In this document: positions 12,769 through 20,698 of the stretch, one piece after another
Layout: every line of letters begins with the position of its first letter
Numbering within the stretch: the stretch's first letter is position 1
NCBI GenBank assembly: GCA_903900155.1
Contig: CAIUMD010000034.1
Coordinates: 1 to 48,263, forward strand
Direction of reading: 5' to 3'
Length of the DNA stretch: 48,263 nucleotides
Source: an uncultured Caulobacterales bacterium
GTDB lineage: Bacteria; Pseudomonadota; Alphaproteobacteria; Caulobacterales; Caulobacteraceae
Notes under the pieces: model-generated
Told to the model about the DNA's origin: nothing
The model's input: the letters and a program-made list of their open reading frames with translations, nothing else
The model's database searches: none
Position numbers and translations under genes: made by a program

Positions 12769-13572
12769 GTGTTCGACGGGAACGTCCGCACAATTCAGCG
12801 CGTCGCCGCCAAGGTGCAACGGGTGATGGTCGTCGACCCCAACCCCGCGACCGCGCGTCTGCTGGCCGAACATCTGCGTCCGCTGGGCGGCGTGCAGATC
12901 TTCGCCGCGCCGTCGGCCGAGAAGGGCTACGCCATGGCCCGCGCCACAGACCCGCAGCTGATTTTCGTCGAGCACGCCCAGAACGGCGTCGACGGCCTGG
13001 CCTTCACCCGCAAGATTCGCCGCAGCGACCTTTTGTGCCGCGAGGCTCCGGTGATCATGTGCACGGCCGAAGCCACCGCTGAGGCGATCTTCGGCGCCCG
13101 CGACGCCGGCGTGCACGAATTCATGCGCAAGCCCTTCAATCTGAAGGACCTGGAGCGCCGCCTGGAAGCGGTGACCCTGAAGCCGCGCGACTGGATCGAG
13201 GCCGTCGCCTATGTCGGTCCCGACCGCCGCCGCTTCAACTCGGCCGACTACAAGGGTCCGCGCAAGCGCAAGGCCGACGCGGCCGGCACGGCCGCCGCGC
13301 GCCTGAGCCAGGCCCTGCGCATCGTCAAATCCGCCGCCACCGCCCTGGACACCGATCCGGCCCAAGCCCGCCGCGCCCTGGTCGCCCAGGCCGTCGAGCT
13401 CAAGCGCGTGGGCGAGGCCGTCAAGGACAGCCGCCTGGTCGAGGCCGCCTCGGCCCTGGAAACCGTCATGGGCGCCGACCTCTCGGGCAGCGCCGCGCGG
13501 GTCGAACTGGTCAAGCGCATCGACGCGCTTATGGGCTTCATGAGCGCCGAGGATACGGGGCGGGCGGCTTAA
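12769..13572 (+). CDS. Receiver-domain protein with Glu at the phosphorylation site
   Basis: A 267-residue protein; its GTG start follows GAGGAG. Residues 16-133 are a response-regulator receiver domain. VMVVDPNP supplies one acidic-pocket residue (Asp23) where two are usual. The strand that normally ends in the phospho-acceptor Asp reads LIFVEHAQNGVDG, with Glu68 in its place. The switch Thr (MCTAEAT) and the conserved Lys (FMRKPFN) are present. The C-terminal half is helical, has a basic stretch (GPRKRKAD) and no recognisable output domain. Glu at this site often mimics phosphorylation or makes the domain phosphate-independent, so this may be an adaptor that is always on. A terminator follows. 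Confidence 0.85.
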   Translation: MFDGNVRTIQRVAAKVQRVMVVDPNPATARLLAEHLRPLGGVQIFAAPSAEKGYAMARATDPQLIFVEHAQNGVDGLAFTRKIRRSDLLCREAPVIMCTAEATAEAIFGARDAGVHEFMRKPFNLKDLERRLEAVTLKPRDWIEAVAYVGPDRRRFNSADYKGPRKRKADAAGTAAARLSQALRIVKSAATALDTDPAQARRALVAQAVELKRVGEAVKDSRLVEAASALETVMGADLSGSAARVELVKRIDALMGFMSAEDTGRAA

Positions 13573-13609
13573 GGCCGGCGCCGTCCGCATCGAAATATGA
13601 AGCCGAACC

Positions 13610-13641
13610 AAGGGCGTCGCCTGCCAGGGCGTCGCCCTTTT
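13610..13641 (+). terminator. Rho-independent terminator after the receiver gene
   Basis: AAGGGCG (13610-13616) pairs with CGCCCTT (13633-13639), with further inner pairing, and is followed by TTTTCG. It lies 38 bases after the stop codon. Confidence 0.75.
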
Positions 13642-13808
13642 CGTCTGTGATAGTCGCGCGTGTCGAAACGTGGCCGGACTGTGACGAAATGTGTCGTCAT
13701 AAAGGCGTCATTATTTCGTCGCGGAGACGAGACGCGCTGCCGCTAAGGCCTCCCCCAACTGCAAACTTGACGGTCGCGCAAAAGCAGCGGCCGCACCTGG
13801 GGGTATCG

Positions 13809-16529
13809 ATGATCATCCGTTCGCGAGCGGTGCTGCTGAGCCGCGCAAGCCTGATTTCGCTGATGCTGGTCGCCATGGGCGGCGTGGCGCACGCCGAAGA
13901 GCCGAGCAAGGCCGGCGAGCCGGACACCATCGTCACCGACGTGGTCATCACCGGTCGCCGCCCGCTGGCCGAGAGCCAGGCCGTGGCGCTGCAGCTGCAG
14001 AAGAACTCCGACTCGCTGGTCAGCGTGCTGTCGGCAGACGCCGTCGGCGCCCTGCCCGACCAGAACATCGCCTTCGCCATCGGCCGCCTGCCGGGCGTCG
14101 CCGTCGAGCGCGACCAGGGCCAGGCCCGCTACGTCAACCTGCGCGGCGCGCCGGTCTACTGGACGACCCTGTCGTTCGACGGCCTGTCGGTCGTCAGCCC
14201 GGAAGGCCGCTCCAGCCGCTTCGACAACATCCCCTCGGCCATCGCCAGCCTGATCACGGTCGAGAAGGCCATCGTGCCGTCGATGCCGGGCAACACGGTC
14301 GCCGGCAACGTCGACATCCGCACCCGCCGCGCCTTCGACTACAAGGGCCAGCGCATCAACGGCAAGCTGGGCTGGGGCCGCGTGAAGCTGGGCGGCGGCG
14401 ACGAGATCGACAGCAACATCGTCTATTCGAACGTCTTCGGCGACAAGTTCGGCATCGTGGCCCAGGCCTCGTACTATTCGCGCGAGATGGCGACCGACAA
14501 CTGGGAAACCGATCCCTATCTCGCCAACACCGTCGACCCGAACAAGCGCTTCGCCCGCGAGCACGAGAACAAGCATTATCGCCTGACCCGCCGGAACATG
14601 TCGGCCTCGATCCGCGCCGATTACAAGTTCGACGAGAACAACTCGATCTTCGCCAGCACGATCAACACCTATTTCAACGACGACGAGCTGCGCGACAACT
14701 TCATCTTCCGCCTGGACCAGGGCACGGACGCGGCCGGCAACCGCTACGACACCAGCGCCGCCTACATCAACGCCAACAACCCGACCTTCGGTACGAGCTA
14801 TGGCGCGCGCATCAACGCCCGCATCGACTACCGCAACACCAAAGAAGCGATGTCGACCAACACGATCGGCGGTGAGCATCGTTGGAACAAGCTCAGCGCC
14901 TCGTGGCGCCTGAACTACACCTTCACCCAGGACGGTCGCGACACCCCGGTGACGTTCGCCTTCCAGAGCCCGTCCAGCTTCCTGCTGCGCCCGACCGTCG
15001 AGTACGACTTCCGCAACGGTAACGTGAACACGGTCAAGCTCTTCCAGACCGGCGGCCTGACCGGCGCCCGCACCCGCGGCGCCCAGGTGACCAACATCGA
15101 GGACTTCCAGTTCCCGATGACCAGCGCCGGGAACCTCAAGGGCGGCGACTTCACCAACGCCCTGACCGCCAAGGCCGACTTCGACTACGAGGCCGAGCTG
15201 GGCGGCCACGAGACCAAGTTCGAGTTCGGCGGCATGTGGACCGACCGCACCAAGAAGTCGCGCGAAAGCGCCTTCAGCCAGTCCTTCTCGGGTTCGACCG
15301 CGCCGGTCTGGGCCCAGTTCGCGACGGACATCGGCTATCTGGGCAGCCAGAACCTGAACTACACCTTCCGCTACACCGACAAGGAATACACAACCAACTT
15401 CATGAAGGGTCTTGTCGCCGCGGGGACGGCGACCAAGACCGACACCACCGCCAACTACTGGCGCGTGGGCGAGATGATCACCGCCGGCTACGCCATGGGC
15501 ACCACCCGCTTCGACTGGGGTAACATCGTCTACGGCGTGCGCGTCGAGCGCATCCAGAACGAAGGCCAGGCCTATGTCAGCTTCCCGACCTCGGGGGCGA
15601 CGCCGGCCGGCGTGCGCCTGGTCAAGACCAAGAGCAACGACACGCTCTTCTATCCCAGCGCCCACCTGAACTGGAACCTGCGTCAGGACCTGAAGCTGCG
15701 CGTCGGCGTCACCACCTCGGCCTCGCGCGCCGACTTCGACGACCTGCGCCCGAACTTCACGTTCAGCGACAGCAACCAGACGGTCTCGGGCGGCAATCCG
15801 AACGCCAAGCCCGAGCGTCAGGTCGGCCTGGACACCTATCTGGAATGGTATGCCGGCCAGGAGACCTTCTTCTCGGCGGGCGTGTTCTACAAGGACCTGA
15901 AGGACGTGCTGGTCCAGACCTCGCGCACCTTCGGCGACACCTCGCTGAACACCAACGGCGTCGACCGTTCGGGCTATGCGTTCACCGGCATCGACAACGC
16001 CGGCGCGGGCAACCTGAAGGGCATCGAGCTGTTCTTCAGCGGCACCGCCAGGACCTTCGTCGAGAACAACAACCTGCCGGATTGGCTGGGCGGCTTCGGC
16101 ACCCGCCTGTCGGGCACCTGGACCTCGTCCGAGGTCACCCTGCCGTCGTTCGGCGGCGTGCCGGCTCGCACCATCTCGGTGCTGGGCACCTCGGACGCCG
16201 TCTACAACGTCCAGGCCATCTACGAGAAGTACGGCATGACCCTGCGTCTGGCCTACCAGTACCGCACCCCGTGGGGCCAGTCGGTCGGCGCCTATCGCGT
16301 CACCAACGGCGGGACCTATCCCAGCGACAATGGCGACATCTTCTGGGACAGCGACGAGGAGATGGACTTCTCGGCCCGCTACCGGGTGAACAAGAACCTG
16401 GAAGTGTTCTTCGACGCCAGCAACCTGACCAACCAGGGCTCGCGCCGCTACGGCGACCAGTCGCGCTATCCGATCGAGTACGAGCGGTTCGGTCGCCGCT
16501 ATGTCGGCGGCGTGCGCTTCAACTTCTAA
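13809..16529 (+). CDS. TonB-dependent outer-membrane receptor
   Basis: Counting from the ATG at 13809 it has 906 residues, within the usual range for these 22-strand barrels. A signal peptide (residues 1-29, cleavage after AHA) is followed by a plug domain with the TonB-box-like TDVVITGRRP, the plug segments LPDQNIAFAIGRLPGVAVERDQ (quoted in part: LPDQNIAFAIG, LPGVAVERDQ) and YVNLRGAPVYWTT. The barrel ends FGRRYVGGVRFNF with the terminal Phe needed for outer-membrane insertion. The plug type resembles receptors for carbohydrates or haem-like ligands more than ferric siderophore receptors, but the substrate cannot be read from sequence. The start was chosen for the signal peptide and a GGGGG ribosome site. 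The 236 bases upstream hold the previous terminator and presumably the promoter. Confidence 0.93.
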   Translation: MIIRSRAVLLSRASLISLMLVAMGGVAHAEEPSKAGEPDTIVTDVVITGRRPLAESQAVALQLQKNSDSLVSVLSADAVGALPDQNIAFAIGRLPGVAVERDQGQARYVNLRGAPVYWTTLSFDGLSVVSPEGRSSRFDNIPSAIASLITVEKAIVPSMPGNTVAGNVDIRTRRAFDYKGQRINGKLGWGRVKLGGGDEIDSNIVYSNVFGDKFGIVAQASYYSREMATDNWETDPYLANTVDPNKRFAREHENKHYRLTRRNMSASIRADYKFDENNSIFASTINTYFNDDELRDNFIFRLDQGTDAAGNRYDTSAAYINANNPTFGTSYGARINARIDYRNTKEAMSTNTIGGEHRWNKLSASWRLNYTFTQDGRDTPVTFAFQSPSSFLLRPTVEYDFRNGNVNTVKLFQTGGLTGARTRGAQVTNIEDFQFPMTSAGNLKGGDFTNALTAKADFDYEAELGGHETKFEFGGMWTDRTKKSRESAFSQSFSGSTAPVWAQFATDIGYLGSQNLNYTFRYTDKEYTTNFMKGLVAAGTATKTDTTANYWRVGEMITAGYAMGTTRFDWGNIVYGVRVERIQNEGQAYVSFPTSGATPAGVRLVKTKSNDTLFYPSAHLNWNLRQDLKLRVGVTTSASRADFDDLRPNFTFSDSNQTVSGGNPNAKPERQVGLDTYLEWYAGQETFFSAGVFYKDLKDVLVQTSRTFGDTSLNTNGVDRSGYAFTGIDNAGAGNLKGIELFFSGTARTFVENNNLPDWLGGFGTRLSGTWTSSEVTLPSFGGVPARTISVLGTSDAVYNVQAIYEKYGMTLRLAYQYRTPWGQSVGAYRVTNGGTYPSDNGDIFWDSDEEMDFSARYRVNKNLEVFFDASNLTNQGSRRYGDQSRYPIEYERFGRRYVGGVRFNF

Positions 16530-16556
16530 GGTTGGATCGACACCCGTCTGACGAGA

Positions 16557-16584
16557 ACCTCCCCGGGCTTCCGGGGAGGTTTTT
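16557..16584 (+). terminator. Rho-independent terminator of the TonB receptor gene
   Basis: ACCTCCCCGG (16557-16566) pairs perfectly with CCGGGGAGGT (16571-16580) around a short loop and is followed by TTTTT. Confidence 0.9.
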
Positions 16585-16687
16585 CGTTTGAGGGCTAGGT
16601 CGGATCGACCCTCTCCCTTCACCGATCCTCCCCGCGAAGGCGGGGATAGTCGGGTTTGGGATAGCTCAAGCTGGATGCCGATTGGCC

Positions 16688-17404
16688 CTAGCGATGACCG
16701 GCGGGTCTTTGCAGCCAGTGGCGCAAGGCGCCGTTGACTGCGCCGGGCGCTTCCATCGGCGTCATGTGGCCGGTGTTCGGAACGACCACGAGGTGCGAGC
16801 AGCCGATCGCCCTGGCCATTTCGTGGTGCCCGGGGGCGGGGGTGATCTGGTCGTTCTCCCCGACGATGATGACCAAAGGGACGCGCAGGGCCCGCAGCGC
16901 GGCCTCGCCGTCCTCGCGCTCCAGGCTGTTCTGGCGCAGGAAGACGTCGCGGCCCAGGCGCTGGGTCATGTCGACGATGCGGCCGGTCAGGTCGTGATCC
17001 TCCAGGCGCGAGGCGTCGACATAGGATTTCATGATCGCCTGGCCGATGCCGATGAAGGTCTGGCCCTGGGCGGCGGCCTTGTTCAGCGCCTTGCGCTGGG
17101 CGGCGCGCTCGGGGGTGTCGACGCGGATCGAGGTGTCCAGCAGGGCCAGCCGCTCGATGCGCTGCGGCGCGATCCGGGCGATCTCCTGGGCCACGTAGCC
17201 GCCCATCGAGAACCCGGCCAGGGCGAAGGTCGGCTCGGCCTTGGCCAGCACGCTTTGCGCCATCTCGCGCAGGGTGGCGTAGGGGGCCAGGTCCGGGACC
17301 CAGATGCGGGCGACGTCGGCGAGGCCGCTGATCTGGTCGCGCCACAGTTCGGCGTCGTTGAGCAGGCCGGGAAGCAGGATCAGCTGGGGCAGGGGAGCGG
17401 TCAT
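16688..17404 (-). CDS. Alpha/beta-fold hydrolase
   Basis: A 238-residue cytoplasmic hydrolase with the complete catalytic triad: nucleophile Ser66 in GFSMGG, Asp in IIVGENDQITP and His in PNTGHMTPMEAP. The oxyanion region is LLPGLLND near the start. A helical cap between strands 5 and 6 carries the substrate pocket. Substrates of such enzymes (esters, thioesters, lactones or carbon-carbon bonds) cannot be predicted. It lies 15 bases after the small cysteine peptidase-like gene on the same strand and is the last gene of the operon that starts with the PLP decarboxylase at 20558. It could act as an editing or release thioesterase for the ATP-grasp product, but this is speculation. Confidence 0.9.
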   Translation of the reverse strand: MTAPLPQLILLPGLLNDAELWRDQISGLADVARIWVPDLAPYATLREMAQSVLAKAEPTFALAGFSMGGYVAQEIARIAPQRIERLALLDTSIRVDTPERAAQRKALNKAAAQGQTFIGIGQAIMKSYVDASRLEDHDLTGRIVDMTQRLGRDVFLRQNSLEREDGEAALRALRVPLVIIVGENDQITPAPGHHEMARAIGCSHLVVVPNTGHMTPMEAPGAVNGALRHWLQRPAGHR

Positions 17405-17419
17405 CCTGGCCTTATAGAC

Positions 17420-17881
17420 TCAGAACGGTTCGTCCGTCGTCCGCGCGGCGGCCAGCGCCAGTTCATGATCGGCCAGGGGCAGCAGATCCGACGCCCGTTG
17501 GGTGAACTCCAGGCCGTGGGCGTCGACATAGGCGCGGTCGACCGCGCCGCCGGGCTTGGGATCGATGATCTTCTCGCCGTCCCAGAACACCGCGTGGCCC
17601 GTGCCCGGGAGGGTGGGCGACAGCACGCCGACGATGCCGGGGCTGGACCACAGCATGTAGATGCTGCTCAGCAGCATGAAGCCCCAGCCGTGGGCCACGC
17701 TGCGCAGGATCGAATGGCTCAGCGGACCCTGGACCGGGAAGGCGGCGTCGTGGGCCAGGGCGGCGGCGACCACCTCTTCGTAGGATCGGCCGGTCAGCAT
17801 CGCCAGGACGCAGATCATGCAGTCGTCGGGCGAGCGCTGGTAGACGGCCGGCTGGCCGGTGTGGGCGCAGATCATGGTCAT
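17420..17881 (-). CDS. C39/papain-like small cysteine peptidase homologue
   Basis: A 153-residue protein without signal peptide. SPDDCMICVLAMLTGRSYEE (residues 17-36) matches the opening of C39-like peptidase domains, where an Asp-Cys pair begins the catalytic helix and ALAMLTGxSYEEV follows. GTGHAVFWDGEKIIDP gives the matching His96 and Asp107. So Cys21 (or Cys24), His96 and Asp107 can form a papain-type triad. The protein has no ABC transporter part, unlike bacteriocin-processing C39 exporters. Its ATG (17881) overlaps the ATP-grasp stop as ATGA, so the two are translationally coupled; a second in-frame ATG lies two codons later. It may process or transfer a ligated product; it could also be a non-catalytic member of the fold. 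Confidence 0.72.
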   Translation of the reverse strand: MTMICAHTGQPAVYQRSPDDCMICVLAMLTGRSYEEVVAAALAHDAAFPVQGPLSHSILRSVAHGWGFMLLSSIYMLWSSPGIVGVLSPTLPGTGHAVFWDGEKIIDPKPGGAVDRAYVDAHGLEFTQRASDLLPLADHELALAAARTTDEPF

Positions 17882-19095
17882 GGTCGCGCCGCCCGGCGGG
17901 CCAAGGCTTCGACAAAGGCCTCGAACAGCTTGCGCATGGCGGGCTTCTTGTAGGGAAAGATCCCCGCCGGATCGAGCGCGTGGACGATCATCGCCACGTC
18001 CGCCTCGAAGATCAGCAGGCGACCGTCGGACGTCTCGGCGCAGTCGATGCCGAAATAGTCGAGGCCCAGCCGATGGCTGAGCGCCGTGAAGGCCTGGGCG
18101 TGGCGGAGGGCGAAGCCGTTGTCGAAACCCGTCATCCAGCGCTCTTCCTCGGCTCGGCGCTCGGCGCGCTCGGTCATGTCGGCGCTGAGATAATGCACCA
18201 TCCAATGCTCGGACACAGCGAAGTGGCTAGGATAGGCGCGTCCGTCGATGAAGGCGACGCGTTGCTTGCGATAGAGCCCGTCGGCTCCGCTGTAGTCGAC
18301 GAACGGCGCCAGATAGAGCTGCTCGTCGGGATGGGCGTCCAGATAGACGGCCAGGGCCCGCGGCCCGTCGATCTTCTCGAGGCCCTTGCCGGCGTGGGTG
18401 CCGACGGGACGTACGATCAGCGGCCAGGCCTCTCCGGGCAATAGGCTGTCGAGTGTCGCCCGGCCGTCGGCCAGCGCGCGTAGCGCCTCCCGGTCGGCGC
18501 GGGTCGTCCGAGGGATGTAAAGAGACGACTCGCCCTCCAGCCTATGGCTCAGGGCGTCACGGGCGAGACCGGTGATCGAAACAGGCGCGGCGTTGACGAC
18601 CGGTCGCGGCCAGTCGGCCAGGAGCTGCGCGGCGCGTTCTAGGATGGGCAGGTTGTCTTCAGATTCGCCGATGGCCAGGAAGGCGACGTCGTGCTCGGGG
18701 ACGCCGGCCAGGCTCTGGGTCTGGGCGTCGACATAGCATAGCCACAAGGTCACGTCGGAGCCTTCCAGCAATAGGTCGATCGGCGTGTTGGTCATGAAGT
18801 CGCCGGGGGCCACCACGGCCAGCACCGTCAGGCGATCGCCTCGGCCGTGCGTGCGGCGATAGAGCCGCCGTCGGGCCAGGGCTTCGGCCTGCAGCGCTAG
18901 GCCTTGATCGGGCTGGACGGTCACCAGCATCAGCGTCGATAGATCCAGCAGGGCGGCGGCGTCGTCCGGGTCGCTCTGGACCCGGTCGACCAGCGTTTCC
19001 AGCAGCGCCTGCATGTCGCCGCCCTCGTAGGCCAGGCGCACGATGCCGGCCTGGCCCAGGATATCGGCGGGGTTGTTGGTGAGATCCAGGTTCAT
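17878..19095 (-). CDS. ATP-grasp ligase with N-terminal TPR-like region
   Basis: A 405-residue cytoplasmic protein. Residues 25-80 are helical and TPR-like (QSDPDDAAALLDLSTLMLVT). Residues 88-170 form an alpha/beta pre-grasp domain. The ATP-grasp core starts at WPLIVRPVGTHAGKGLEK (224-241), the nucleotide loop, and ends with LDYFGIDCAETSDGRLLIFE (345-364). The usual last metal-binding motif Glu-x-Asn reads Glu364-Ala-Asp366 here. ATP-grasp enzymes activate a carboxylate as acyl phosphate and join it to an amine or thiol. The gene overlaps both neighbours by ATGA: the decarboxylase upstream and the peptidase homologue downstream. A decarboxylase that makes an amine next to a ligase that could use it suggests an amide-forming pathway. 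Confidence 0.85.
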   Translation of the reverse strand: MNLDLTNNPADILGQAGIVRLAYEGGDMQALLETLVDRVQSDPDDAAALLDLSTLMLVTVQPDQGLALQAEALARRRLYRRTHGRGDRLTVLAVVAPGDFMTNTPIDLLLEGSDVTLWLCYVDAQTQSLAGVPEHDVAFLAIGESEDNLPILERAAQLLADWPRPVVNAAPVSITGLARDALSHRLEGESSLYIPRTTRADREALRALADGRATLDSLLPGEAWPLIVRPVGTHAGKGLEKIDGPRALAVYLDAHPDEQLYLAPFVDYSGADGLYRKQRVAFIDGRAYPSHFAVSEHWMVHYLSADMTERAERRAEEERWMTGFDNGFALRHAQAFTALSHRLGLDYFGIDCAETSDGRLLIFEADVAMIVHALDPAGIFPYKKPAMRKLFEAFVEALARRAARP

Positions 19096-20558
19096 GGGTT
19101 CGGCGCTCCCCGCGTCGCAGCGCGGCCAAGGTGCAGCACGCCGTCTATGAGGGCGTCGATGTCCCGGGGCGCGGTGCGGTGGTTGACGATCGCCGCGCGG
19201 ATTACCGGCCGCCCGTCGATCAAGGTGGTGGATGGCGCAACGCGGCCGGCCGTCTGAAGATCGGCGACGATCCCGGCGTCGTGTCGGCCGTCGCCATAGT
19301 TGAAGCAGACGATGTTCAGCGCCACCGGCGCACGAAGGGTCAGTTCCGGCTCCGCGGCGATCCGGTCGGCAAGCCGTCGGGCCAGCCGGCAGGTCTGGGC
19401 GGCGACCTCGCCCAGGGCCGTCGCGCCATAGGTCTTGAGCGTGAACCAGGTCTTCAGGGCGCGAAAGCCGCGCGACAGGTCGGGGCCGTAGTCGCAAGGC
19501 CACCAGTCGCCGCCTGCCATTCCCTGCTCGGCGCGCGTCAGGTAGGCGGCCTCTGCGGCGAAGGTCCGGTGGTGCAGCTCGGCGTCGCGCACCAGCAGGA
19601 AGCCGGCGTCGTAGGGGACTTGGCCCCACTTGTGGAAGTCGAAGGCCAGGCTGTCGGCGCGCTCCAGCCCGGCCACGCGCGGGGCCAGCTCGGGCGACAG
19701 CACCGCCAGTCCGCCCAGCGCGGCGTCGACGTGGAAGAACAGACCCTGCTCGGCGGCGATGTCGGCCAGGGCAGGCAGGGGATCGATCGCTCCGACATCG
19801 ACCGTGCCGGCCGTGCCGACCAGCAGGAAGGGGGTGAAACCCAAGGCGCGGTCGGCGGCGATGGCGGCCCGCAGCGCGACCAGGTCGATGCGGTGGTTGG
19901 CGTCGACGGGGATGCGCCGCAGCTGGTCGGTCCCCAGGCCCGCCAGATCCATGGCCTGGCCGACGCAACCATGGACGTCGGTGGAGGCGTAGGCGGTCAA
20001 GCGGCTCATGCAGGCCAGCACGCCCCGGTCGCGCGCGCGCAAGCCCAGGGCTCGGGTCCGGGCGATCACCACGGCCAGGAAGTTGGCCTGAGAAGCCCCG
20101 GTGAGGAACAGGCCGCTGGCCGTCTCCGGAAAGCCGAACATCTGGCGGGTCCAGGCCAGCACCTGGCGCTCCACCGCGATCGGCATGTGGTCGCGTCCGC
20201 CCAGATTGGCGTTGAGGCCGGCGGCCAGCATCTCGGCCAGCATGCCCACCCCCGTGCCGCCGCCCTGGACCCAGCCCATGAAGCCGGGATGGGCGTTGCC
20301 GCCGCCATAGGGCAGCACGGCTTCGACGAAGGTGGCGTGGGCGTGCGCCAGGTCTGTGGGTTCGATGGGCAGCGGCGCTGTGAAGCGGGCGCGGACCGAG
20401 TCCGGCGCGGGCCGCCAGACCGGTCCGGCGGCCAGGCCTTCCAGATGGTCGAACATCGCATCCAGCATGGCGTGGCCCTGGGCGCGCAGGGGCCGCCAAT
20501 CGGTCGGATCAAGGCCTGAAGACTCGGTTTCGACGACGGCCGGGGAGGGGGCGAGCAT
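19092..20558 (-). CDS. Pyridoxal-phosphate group II amino acid decarboxylase
   Basis: A 488-residue member of the aromatic-L-amino-acid/glutamate decarboxylase family. PLP-binding Lys310 is in DFHKWGQVPYD, His196 (which stacks on the cofactor) in YASTDVHGCVGQA, and Asp278 in FFHVDAALGG. The N-terminal part has the family HPGFMGW and a TGASQANFLAV segment. It should convert an amino acid to the amine and carbon dioxide. The substrate is open; aromatic amino acids, glutamate, aspartate and 2,4-diaminobutyrate are all handled by relatives. It is the first gene of the four-gene operon and ends in an ATGA overlap with the ATP-grasp gene. Its promoter must lie in the 140 bases shared with the rpoH terminator. 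Confidence 0.92.
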   Translation of the reverse strand: MLAPSPAVVETESSGLDPTDWRPLRAQGHAMLDAMFDHLEGLAAGPVWRPAPDSVRARFTAPLPIEPTDLAHAHATFVEAVLPYGGGNAHPGFMGWVQGGGTGVGMLAEMLAAGLNANLGGRDHMPIAVERQVLAWTRQMFGFPETASGLFLTGASQANFLAVVIARTRALGLRARDRGVLACMSRLTAYASTDVHGCVGQAMDLAGLGTDQLRRIPVDANHRIDLVALRAAIAADRALGFTPFLLVGTAGTVDVGAIDPLPALADIAAEQGLFFHVDAALGGLAVLSPELAPRVAGLERADSLAFDFHKWGQVPYDAGFLLVRDAELHHRTFAAEAAYLTRAEQGMAGGDWWPCDYGPDLSRGFRALKTWFTLKTYGATALGEVAAQTCRLARRLADRIAAEPELTLRAPVALNIVCFNYGDGRHDAGIVADLQTAGRVAPSTTLIDGRPVIRAAIVNHRTAPRDIDALIDGVLHLGRAATRGAPNP

Positions 20559-20644
20559 GGGCGAAAATCCACCGTGCGCAGAGGCGCGCCGTAACGACGT
20601 CTCGCCTGTGCGAGTCCCTCACCGGATTTCGCCGTTCGCCCGAA

Positions 20645-20676
20645 ACGAAAGGGACGCCCGAGGGTGTCCCTTTCGT
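20645..20676 (-). terminator. Rho-independent terminator of rpoH
   Basis: ACGAAAGGGAC (20645-20655) pairs perfectly with GTCCCTTTCGT (20666-20676). On the minus strand the stem is followed by a T-rich run. It lies 23 bases after the rpoH stop. Confidence 0.8.
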
Positions 20677-20698
20677 CTTGCGAGCGTGAGCGTGTGGC

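Noticed and set aside
13743..17345. A very long open frame antisense to the TonB receptor gene
   Set aside because: It is the expected shadow of a high-GC gene with strong third-position bias; its translation is low complexity (Val/Gly/Asp/Ala), whereas the plus strand gives a complete TonB receptor.
20559..20698. Short precursor peptide gene upstream of the decarboxylase operon
   Set aside because: The 140-base gap is largely the rpoH terminator and I saw no short frame with a ribosome site and peptide-like sequence.
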